Source of the DNA: JAJPHW01 sp963771505
GTDB taxonomy: Bacteria > Acidobacteriota > Terriglobia > Terriglobales > Acidobacteriaceae
DNA length: 64,000 nucleotides
NCBI GenBank assembly: GCA_963771505.1
Contig: CAVYTO010000002.1
Location: forward strand, 806,001 to 870,000
Direction: 5' to 3'
Shown: positions 9,505-15,959 of the stretch, in pieces
Position numbering within the stretch: position 1 is the first letter of the stretch
How the letters are laid out: every line of letters begins with the position of its first letter
Made by a program: the position numbers and the translations under genes
Notes under the pieces: model-generated
What the model was told of the DNA's origin: nothing
Databases searched by the model: none
The model's input: only the letters and a program-made list of their open reading frames with translations

Positions 9505-10185
9505 TCAGCGCACCGGCCCTACACGAATCACGTTTGCCCGGCAGTCTCTCACTTGGCCGCACTGCATCGGTTTCAGCGAATCCTTCGTGAGGCAAAACTC
9601 GACAGCAGTCAAATAGTTGTTGCCGCAGCTCACAGCCATATCTTCGGTTCGCAATCCTGGATTGGCTTGTACGAACGCCTGCTTGACGTCCGATGGTGCG
9701 ATCGCAAATCCCCGCTCAGGTCTCGCCAGTTGATCGGGAATTCTGATTGACGAAAACGCCTTGTGAATTTGCCCGAAGTAATCCTCAGGACTCAACCCGC
9801 TGCACGTGCCATGGGTGCTCCATTCATGTTGCGCCAGCCAGACCGTCGGCATGAAATCGGTGAAACGCGCGAGGTCGCCGGGGGCGGGCGCATCGGAGCA
9901 ATGTTCCGGGTATCCGTTTGCGAACTGCGGCCACAAGCCATGGATGACGAAACCCCGCCCTCCCTTTTGACACTCCTCGGAGTCAGCGTTGCGGCGCGAG
10001 TGGCAAAATTCCGGTTCCCACGAGAGGTTGAGCAGATAGTAATCAAAGACACCGGGCTGGCTGCTTTGGCCACTCTGATTATTCTGGCGGCGCTGGGCGG
10101 ACGCGCCTGGAGCGACTATCGTGAACACCATGAAAAGACAGACAATCGCAATTACGCTTCGCAGAATTTCGGTTGGTCCGAGCAT
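9505..10185 (-). CDS. secreted ribonuclease T2 family protein
   Basis: 226 residues from the ATG at 10185, which begins a signal peptide (hydrophobic 10-28, cut near GASAQ) and avoids overlap with the upstream gene. Both active-site segments of RNase T2 are intact: CAS I with H82 in FVIHGLWPQF, and CAS II with H120, E121 and H125 in QHEWSTHGTC. Several cysteines could form the family's disulfides. The enzyme cleaves single-stranded RNA through 2',3'-cyclic intermediates and should act in the periplasm or outside the cell, probably for phosphate or nucleotide scavenging. It starts 25 nt after the stop of a Cys-rich protein gene, so the two are likely co-transcribed. Confidence 0.88.
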   Translation of the reverse strand: MLGPTEILRSVIAIVCLFMVFTIVAPGASAQRRQNNQSGQSSQPGVFDYYLLNLSWEPEFCHSRRNADSEECQKGGRGFVIHGLWPQFANGYPEHCSDAPAPGDLARFTDFMPTVWLAQHEWSTHGTCSGLSPEDYFGQIHKAFSSIRIPDQLARPERGFAIAPSDVKQAFVQANPGLRTEDMAVSCGNNYLTAVEFCLTKDSLKPMQCGQVRDCRANVIRVGPVR

Positions 10186-10210
10186 TTTTCCGGGTTCCCT
10201 TTCCGAGAGG

Positions 10211-10642
10211 TCACTTCTTGAACAAATTTTCAAACGCCTGGCGTGCATCGGCCGGTTTGGCGGCGACCGGCGTCGAAGTCTGCTTTTCTACCCGAACGCT
10301 GATCGAATAGAACGAACAGTTATTTTTTTCATCTTTGCGCGGGATGCGTTCGGGAATCGGCTGCATGCATTCGAACCGCTTGGACGTGTCAAAGTACGTA
10401 CACTGGCGACACGAATGTAGCGCCGCGCTGCATTTTGGGCATACTCCAGCCGCGTCACTCACCCTCGGTAGAAGCGCCCCGCACTGAGCGCAGCGGGAAA
10501 CATCATGCGTGACCGCCATCTGAAGCTTGCGGGGCCCAAAGGTGTCGTCTTTTTTCTTCGGCGCGGAGCCATCCCCGGATCTCTGTTTGGGGGATTCGGT
10601 TTTATCCTGGTAACCGTGCTGTCGGTATTTCCGGTCGGACAA
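10211..10642 (-). CDS. small cysteine-rich (zinc-ribbon-like) conserved hypothetical protein
   Basis: About 143 residues with Cys pairs in RCAQCG, VCPKCS and SCRQC, followed by single Cys in FECMQP and NNCSF. This pattern suggests one or two bound metal ions. The start is probably the TTG at 10642 (reading LSDRKYRQHGYQDK), because CGAGGA lies 7 nt upstream. A longer TTG form from 10666 and an ATG form from 10519 are also possible. The N-terminus is basic and hydrophilic, without a signal peptide, so the protein is cytoplasmic. It precedes the RNase T2 gene by 25 nt. The function is unknown. Confidence 0.72.
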   Translation of the reverse strand: MSDRKYRQHGYQDKTESPKQRSGDGSAPKKKDDTFGPRKLQMAVTHDVSRCAQCGALLPRVSDAAGVCPKCSAALHSCRQCTYFDTSKRFECMQPIPERIPRKDEKNNCSFYSISVRVEKQTSTPVAAKPADARQAFENLFKK

Positions 10643-10867
10643 ACGATTATCCTCGTTAGCCCGCAATTGTCTCGCGGATGCCCCAAACTCTACAAGTCAG
10701 GAACAGTGATTTTCTGTTGATCGCGAGCGGAAAATCGTATCGCAACCGCAGGTAGCCGTCGCGCATCCAAGCTCGCGGAATAACTAAGGATTTGCGCCCT
10801 GCGATTCTTGCATGCGGCAATCCGGGCGATGTACGATTAAATCTCGAACGATTTCATGGAGGAATAC

Positions 10868-11173
10868 ATGGCTGATAACGATTCAAGCGGTTTGTTGTGG
10901 TTCATTGCGGGCATTGGCGTAGGCGCTGCCGCCGCATTGCTGTATGCTCCGCAGTCTGGGAGCGAAACCCGCGATGCCCTGCGCGCGAAAGCCGGCGAAG
11001 GCCGGGAAGTTCTGCGCGAGCGTGCCCGTAAAGCCAAGGAAAGCGCGTCAGACTGGGCTGATCGCGGCAAAGACGTCGTGAACCAGCAGAAAGAACAATT
11101 CAAGTCCGCCTACGAAGCCGGTCGCCAAGCCTACAAGGAAGCGACAAGCGGAGTTGGCGAGGGCGGAGCTTAG
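10868..11173 (+). CDS. YtxH domain protein
   Basis: 101 residues. The start at 10868 is preferred over the in-frame ATG at 10856 because GGAGGA lies 5 nt before it. A glycine-rich hydrophobic segment (LLWFIAGIGVGAAAALLYAPQSG, about 8-28) is followed by a long charged amphipathic helix up to about residue 95. This is the usual YtxH layout. YtxH proteins are small stress-associated membrane proteins of unknown mechanism. The next gene, at 11253, also has an N-terminal membrane segment and a long helix, so the pair may form one envelope-associated unit. Confidence 0.82.
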   Translation: MADNDSSGLLWFIAGIGVGAAAALLYAPQSGSETRDALRAKAGEGREVLRERARKAKESASDWADRGKDVVNQQKEQFKSAYEAGRQAYKEATSGVGEGGA

Positions 11174-11191
11174 TCGCCCGGGATTTGTTAA

Positions 11192-11222
11192 GGCCACCGG
11201 CGCCTGAGGGCGCTGGCTGGCC
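11192..11222 (+). terminator. GC-rich hairpin between the YtxH gene and the coiled-coil gene
   Basis: GGCCA-CCGGCGCC pairs with GGCGCTGG-(C)-TGGCC, giving a 13-bp stem with one bulge and one G-T pair. There is no T-run directly after it, so it may attenuate transcription or protect the mRNA rather than terminate fully. Confidence 0.4.
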
Positions 11223-11252
11223 TCGGAATCAGCCTTTTAGAAAGAGAACTTT

Positions 11253-11852
11253 ATGGATTATTTGCCGATATTCGTTGCAGTAACTTCGATCGCGGTTGTC
11301 ATTCAGGCGGGAATTCTGATCGGGATGTACGTCACGGTTCGCAAAACTACCGAGCGCATGGAAGGACTCGCGTCGCAAGTGACGTCGACGGTCATACCGG
11401 CTACCGATCTGGTTCGCAACATGCTAACTGAACTGCGGCCCAAAATTGATTCAATCGTGACCAATGTGAACGAATCGATGACCGTGCTTCGTCCAAAAAT
11501 CGAGTCACTCACCACGAGCATCAATGAGTCGACGATCTCGCTGCAGCCGAAGATCGCAACTATCGCGAACAATATCAGTGAATCCACCACGGTAATTCGG
11601 GAACAGATCGAACATCTGGAAACGACGGTCAGCGATTTGCTTGATCGCGCCCATCTTCAAGTTGTGCGTACCGACGATCTCGTGGGGCGGGCAATCGACC
11701 GGGTAGAAGAAACCAGCGAGAGCGTCCAAAACACGGTAAAGATTCCGGTTCGCCAAGTGAAGGGGATCGTGCGCGGCGTAGGAGTTGGGCTCGGCTACCT
11801 AGCTACGAAAAAACGCCGACAGTCCGCGCCACGAGACGAGATGTTCATCTAG
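11253..11852 (+). CDS. membrane-anchored coiled-coil protein (DUF948-like) with three internal repeats
   Basis: 199 residues. A single membrane segment (about 4-28) is followed by a helical region containing three near-repeats of 18 residues: LRPKIDSIVTNVNESMTV, LRPKIESLTTSINESTIS and LQPKIATIANNISESTTV. A further coiled-coil stretch and a basic C-terminus (TKKRRQSAPR) follow. DUF948-type proteins have this anchor-plus-helix layout and often neighbour YtxH genes, as here. The function is unknown. A structural envelope role is plausible. Confidence 0.72.
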   Translation: MDYLPIFVAVTSIAVVIQAGILIGMYVTVRKTTERMEGLASQVTSTVIPATDLVRNMLTELRPKIDSIVTNVNESMTVLRPKIESLTTSINESTISLQPKIATIANNISESTTVIREQIEHLETTVSDLLDRAHLQVVRTDDLVGRAIDRVEETSESVQNTVKIPVRQVKGIVRGVGVGLGYLATKKRRQSAPRDEMFI

Positions 11853-11880
11853 CAATAAGCATCGAGCGATTGGATCCGCT

Positions 11881-13035
11881 TCAACAGATCCACCCGCCGC
11901 CCACTACCACGTCCCCGTCATAGAACACCGCTGCCTGACCGGGAGTAACTGCACGCTGGGGCTCCGCAAATTCCACTTCGATCTCATCCCCACTTGGTCG
12001 AATGACCGCGGCGGCGGCTTCATGCCGATGCCGAATCTTAACTTTGACGGTAGTCGGTTGGGTCAGCTTCGCAAACGAAATTAGATTTGTGCGGCGGACT
12101 CGCATCGTCTTTGAATAGAGCTCGTCCTGATTGCCCACCACGACCTGACGCGAGTCACCCTTGATTTGAATCACATACAGCGGCGATCCCGTCGCCACTC
12201 CCAGTCCCTTCCGCTGCCCGACCGTGAATTTGTGAATTCCATCGTGCTCGCCGATGACCGTTCCGTCGGTAGTAACAAGTTCGCCTGCCGTGTCCGGTAG
12301 AGACTTCCCCTGCTCCGCCAAATAAGCGTCGAGAAACGCTTTGTAATCGCCCCCCGGAACGAAGCAGATTTCCTGGGAATCCGGCTTGTCTGCAAGAGCC
12401 AGTCCGTGCTGTCTCGCCCGGTCGCGGACCTCCGGCTTGGTCATTTCGCCGAGCGGAAAAATGGTTTGGCTCAGCTGCTCTTGAGTGAGACCGAAGAGGA
12501 AATAGGTCTGATCCTTCGACGAATCGGCCGGGCGCTTCAGCAGCCACCGTCCAGAAGCTTCGTCGAAACTTACGCGGGCATAGTGCCCTGTCGCGAGCTT
12601 GTCCGCTCCAATTTGTTTCGCCACAACCAGCAACTGGTCAAACTTCAAGTGATTGTTACAAAGGCTGCACGGAATCGGAGTGCGCCCGGAAAGATATTCG
12701 TCGACGAACGGGCGAACAACATCTTCTTCAAAGCGATCTTCGTGGTTGACCACGTAGTACGGGATTCCGATGGTTTCGGCGACGCGCCGAGCGTCATAGA
12801 CGTCATCCAGGGAACAACAACGCCCGGTGACAGCCTCGGGCATGCCTTCCCGCCCAGCCAAACGACGCTGGTTCCATAACTGCATGGTCAGTCCGACCAC
12901 CGTGTGACCAGCGGCAACCATCATCGCGGCGACGGCAGACGAGTCAACGCCGCCGGACATAGCGACGGCGATTGTAAGCGGGTTGGCGCCGGTCTCAGCC
13001 ACTACGTCATTATAGCGGCTGAAACTCGGCGCCAA
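11881..13035 (-). CDS. mnmA: tRNA-specific 2-thiouridylase MnmA
   Basis: 384 residues. The PP-loop SGGVDSS is at 27-33. The two catalytic cysteines are C123 in IPCSLCNN and C224 in SQEICFV, and the C-terminal beta-barrel ends in VVGGGWI. The enzyme makes the 2-thio group of s2U34 in tRNA-Lys, -Glu and -Gln, using ATP and persulfide sulfur. A tRNA-Lys(TTT) gene, one of its substrates, lies about 6 kb away, probably by chance. The start is a TTG at 13035 with AAGGA 5 nt before it. No ATG is available ahead of the PP-loop. Confidence 0.95.
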   Translation of the reverse strand: MAPSFSRYNDVVAETGANPLTIAVAMSGGVDSSAVAAMMVAAGHTVVGLTMQLWNQRRLAGREGMPEAVTGRCCSLDDVYDARRVAETIGIPYYVVNHEDRFEEDVVRPFVDEYLSGRTPIPCSLCNNHLKFDQLLVVAKQIGADKLATGHYARVSFDEASGRWLLKRPADSSKDQTYFLFGLTQEQLSQTIFPLGEMTKPEVRDRARQHGLALADKPDSQEICFVPGGDYKAFLDAYLAEQGKSLPDTAGELVTTDGTVIGEHDGIHKFTVGQRKGLGVATGSPLYVIQIKGDSRQVVVGNQDELYSKTMRVRRTNLISFAKLTQPTTVKVKIRHRHEAAAAVIRPSGDEIEVEFAEPQRAVTPGQAAVFYDGDVVVGGGWIC

Positions 13036-13065
13036 GCCCGTCCTTTTAGGAGGAAGGAGTCGTTC

Positions 13066-13521
13066 TTACGGGTTCGGAGTTGTCGGCGGGGTCGATGACC
13101 CAGTCCCCGGCGTCGTTGACTGAGGCGACGTTGTGCCTGGATTGGTTCCGTTGGGGCTAGTCTGCGTGCCCTGATTCATGCCATCACCGGTGTTCGAGTT
13201 TGGCACGGTGCTGGGATTCGAGTTCGGATTCGTCGAGTTTGGATAGGTCGAGCTTGGATTCGGGTTGTTGGGGTCAGTTTGCGGTGCCGCAGTGCCCGGT
13301 GTCGGCGAAACCGATCCCGGCATTGGGGACGTTGTTCCAGGGTTCGGGCTCACCGTCGACGGCGGTCCGTTTTGGCCGCGTGGCGACTGCATGCCCGGCG
13401 ACGACGGAGACATGGAACCATTTCCCGCTCCACCGGTTCCGGACTGTGCCGCAGCCGGCAAAATCATCAATAAGCTGGTGGCCACTATGGTCAATGACCG
13501 ATTCAACATTCGGCGTGTCAT
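13066..13521 (-). CDS. exported Pro/Asn/Ser/Thr/Gly-rich low-complexity protein
   Basis: 151 residues from the ATG at 13521, chosen because GAGG lies 7 nt upstream. A signal peptide (MTRRMLNRSLTIVATSLLMI, cut near AAAQ) is followed by about 125 residues made almost entirely of P, S, T, N and G in short PGT/PNS/NPN units, with no hydrophobic core. It is likely disordered and secreted or wall-associated. It lies 31 bp upstream of mnmA on the same strand. Nothing in the sequence gives a function. Confidence 0.65.
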   Translation of the reverse strand: MTRRMLNRSLTIVATSLLMILPAAAQSGTGGAGNGSMSPSSPGMQSPRGQNGPPSTVSPNPGTTSPMPGSVSPTPGTAAPQTDPNNPNPSSTYPNSTNPNSNPSTVPNSNTGDGMNQGTQTSPNGTNPGTTSPQSTTPGTGSSTPPTTPNP

Positions 13522-14144
13522 TTTTTTACCTCGTTCACTAGGATTGCGTTTCATGACTCTTCTGAAACCCTATGCCTGCCTTGCCCACTTCGATATCCGG
13601 TAGACCATCTAAGTTACATAAGGAATTCGGGTATTTGTGCTAGTAGCGGTTACCGCTGCGGCGACCAAATGCGGCGTAGTGGACTTGGCTGCTGTTGAAA
13701 CGTCCAGCGGCGAGGTGACCGGACGTGATTTGAAGCAAAATCCTTGCTCGGTTTGTACAACGGAAAAGCTCCCGGATGTCAATGCAAATTGACGATTTGA
13801 AATCAGATGACCGGAATAATTAACTGAGACGGGGACGCCATGCCGCTCACCACCTCAATGCCACGGCAATGTTTTCAGGCCATCGCGCTCGCTCTCCAGC
13901 CTGACAAGAACCTTGACAAGAATGAGGATTTCGCTAAACTGGTTTGCGTCATGCCCCACAGGGCTGCCGGCTGGGGTAGAGGTGCCACTGGGCTGTTCCG
14001 CTCATCCACTCCTGAGAGCGAACCGCGCGTTTGAGTTTATCCTGCTGGTGGTATTCCCTGTGATTTCAAACGATCCCCCGTGCGACGCACAACGTCTTAC
14101 GTCCTGCGCCTTACAAATCCACTGTCTCGACGGAGAAAATTGCG
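13522..14144. other. 623-bp intergenic region without a convincing gene
   Basis: The short open frames here have no coding features. The right half holds a candidate sigma-70-type promoter at 13913-13940 reading towards the epimerase gene, which would leave a 5' leader of about 200 nt. The left half contains the upstream region of the minus-strand low-complexity gene. I see no known RNA. Confidence 0.5.
13913..13940 (+). promoter_or_regulatory. candidate sigma-70 promoter for the GDP-mannose epimerase-like gene
   Basis: TTGACA (-35, 13913-13918) is a perfect consensus, and TAAACT (-10, 13935-13940) lies 16 bp downstream. It is about 200 bp before the ATG at 14145. Assigned by motif alone. 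Confidence 0.4.
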
Positions 14145-15149
14145 ATGAGTAATAAAGACGAAGTAGTGGTGGTAGCGGGCGCCGACGGTTTTATTGGCGG
14201 CTGGCTCGTAGCCGATTTGCGGCGCCAGGGGTACAAACGCATTCGAGCTGTGGGCATCAAGCCCATCGAGCGATGGTATCAACACTTCCCGGACGCGGAG
14301 AATTTGCAGCTTGATCTGAAAGATAAGCAGAACTGCGAGACCGCAGCCAAGGGGGCATACCAAATCTTTATGCTCGCCGCGGACATGGGCGGCATGGGCT
14401 TCATCGAGAAGCATAAAGCGGAGTGCATGCTCTCGGTGCTGATCAGCACGCATATGTTGATGGCGGCGCAAAAGCATAATGTGCAGAAATATTTCTATTC
14501 GTCATCGGCCTGCGTTTATAACGGCAGCAAACAGAAAGAGTTCGATTCCCCGGCCCTCAAAGAAGAAGATGCGTATCCAGCGGACGCAGAGGACGGTTAT
14601 GGATGGGAAAAATTATTCAGCGAGCGCATGTGCCGGCATTTCCGGGAGGATTATGGGCTGCACACGCGGGTGGCACGCTACCACAACGTTTATGGTCCGC
14701 ATGGGACGTGGACCGGTGGCCGCGAGAAAGCGCCGGCGGCAATCTGCCGCAAGGTGATCGAAGCGACGGTGAAAGGTCACACCGAGATTCCAATCTGGGG
14801 TGACGGCAATCAGCAGCGCAGCTTCATGTACATTGACGATTGCGTGAAGGGCACACAAATGATCATGGACTCGGACATTGTTGATCCAATCAATCTTGGG
14901 TCTTCCGAAATGGTCAGCGTAAATCAGTTGATCGACATCGCAGAATCGTTTGCGGGAAAAAAATTCAAGCGTGTCTATGAACTGTCCGCCCCAAAAGGAG
15001 TGGCTGGCCGCAACAGCGACAACACGATGATCAAGAAGATGCTCAATTGGGAGCCGAGCATTCCGTTGCGCGTGGGACTGGAGAAGACTTACCGCTGGAT
15101 TTACGATCAGTACGTCGCTCGGGAAAAAGGCGTAGCCGTCCTCATCTAA
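14145..15149 (+). CDS. GDP-mannose 3,5-epimerase-like NAD-dependent epimerase
   Basis: 334 residues of the extended SDR fold. The Rossmann motif GADGFIGG is at 12-19. Segments that mark plant GDP-mannose 3,5-epimerase are all present: LAADMGGMGFI (78-87), SSACVY with C123, YGWEK with Y152/K156, GGREKAPAA with K195, and GRNSDN with R289. In the plant enzyme the matching Cys and Lys do the 3- and 5-epimerisation of GDP-mannose to GDP-L-galactose, and the Tyr/Lys pair handles hydride transfer. The match is much closer than to generic UDP-glucose epimerases. The product here could feed L-galactose into surface polysaccharide. No glycosyltransferase lies next to it. Confidence 0.82.
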   Translation: MSNKDEVVVVAGADGFIGGWLVADLRRQGYKRIRAVGIKPIERWYQHFPDAENLQLDLKDKQNCETAAKGAYQIFMLAADMGGMGFIEKHKAECMLSVLISTHMLMAAQKHNVQKYFYSSSACVYNGSKQKEFDSPALKEEDAYPADAEDGYGWEKLFSERMCRHFREDYGLHTRVARYHNVYGPHGTWTGGREKAPAAICRKVIEATVKGHTEIPIWGDGNQQRSFMYIDDCVKGTQMIMDSDIVDPINLGSSEMVSVNQLIDIAESFAGKKFKRVYELSAPKGVAGRNSDNTMIKKMLNWEPSIPLRVGLEKTYRWIYDQYVAREKGVAVLI

Positions 15150-15161
15150 TCGCCCACGTCA

Positions 15162-15392
15162 TTGGGCACCGAATTTGCCGGTCTGTACGAGCAATATTTC
15201 CATCCTGCGTTGCTGAAAAGCAGCCCCACCTCGGGCGACTTTCAGCTTTCCGGTTTGCCTTCCGACGTGCAGTCGGCTTTCCCGCTTTCAGCCAACGGCA
15301 ACGCTAGTGCCACGGGAGTCGTGGCCGCGAATGACGGCAGTGGCACCGCGTGGTCCGTAGTTCCGCAGGCGGGCAACTACAAGCTCAACTAA
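15162..15392 (+). CDS. doubtful short reading frame in phase behind the epimerase stop
   Basis: From the TAA of the epimerase gene the same frame stays open for 80 codons to 15392, with a possible TTG start at 15162 but no clear ribosome-binding site. The translated segment (GTEFAGLYEQYFHPALLKSS, then a Ser/Ala/Gly-rich end) has plausible amino-acid composition but no recognisable family. It may be a remnant of a larger gene or chance. It and its flanks account for the 334-bp gap between 15150 and 15483. Confidence 0.2.
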   Translation: MGTEFAGLYEQYFHPALLKSSPTSGDFQLSGLPSDVQSAFPLSANGNASATGVVAANDGSGTAWSVVPQAGNYKLN

Positions 15393-15483
15393 AGTTGGAT
15401 TTTCCGGTAGACCTGAAAATTTACGAGAACGAGCCACCCCGTTAATCCGGTATTCAGGAAGCGGGGGGACCGCTTGTAAACTT

Positions 15484-15855
15484 TTGTTCCGCGCGAAGCA
15501 TCCTTTTCTATCCGCACCGCATCCACACTTCCAAGTCTTCTCCTTTTTCTGGGGCAACTTGCTTCTAACTGGCACAAGTCGGAGCCTCAAAGTCCGCCTC
15601 CTGGCGGTCGTTTGCATCATGCTCGTGGGATTGAGCGGGTTCGCGCAAGCGGTCCACGTGCATCCCGACAATGCTAAGTTACCGAGCCATGAATGCTCCC
15701 TGTGCTCGGCGGCGCATTCGGGCGCGATCGCCAGCGTTGCGTATCAAGCTACTCCAGAGTCGATAGCGATCGGCGATGTTGTTGTTGCCGAAGTTCTCCC
15801 TCAGTCGTCTGCATCTGTATTCTTCCTGCGCATTCGTCCTCCGCCAACCGTTTAG
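15484..15855 (+). CDS. small exported protein with His/Cys motifs (DUF2946-like)
   Basis: Up to 123 residues. A hydrophobic segment (VRLLAVVCIMLVGLSGFAQ) serves as signal peptide. Directly after it comes a metal-ligand-like stretch, HVHPDNAKLPSHECSLCSAA, with HxH, a CxxC and a further His. Small exported proteins of this kind often sit near TonB receptors and metal genes. A TonB receptor gene starts about 105 bp downstream on the same strand, so a role in metal sensing or uptake is plausible. The true start is uncertain: only TTG codons precede the hydrophobic segment (15484 or 15559). Confidence 0.5.
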   Translation: MFRAKHPFLSAPHPHFQVFSFFWGNLLLTGTSRSLKVRLLAVVCIMLVGLSGFAQAVHVHPDNAKLPSHECSLCSAAHSGAIASVAYQATPESIAIGDVVVAEVLPQSSASVFFLRIRPPPTV

Positions 15856-15959
15856 GAACCCCAACACCAATCAATTGGAAATCCGCGCCTTGACTCTCGT
15901 GTCTCGGCGGTTTTTCCTTCGTCGTTTTTGGTTCGGTTACCTATTCCCTGGAGGAATTC

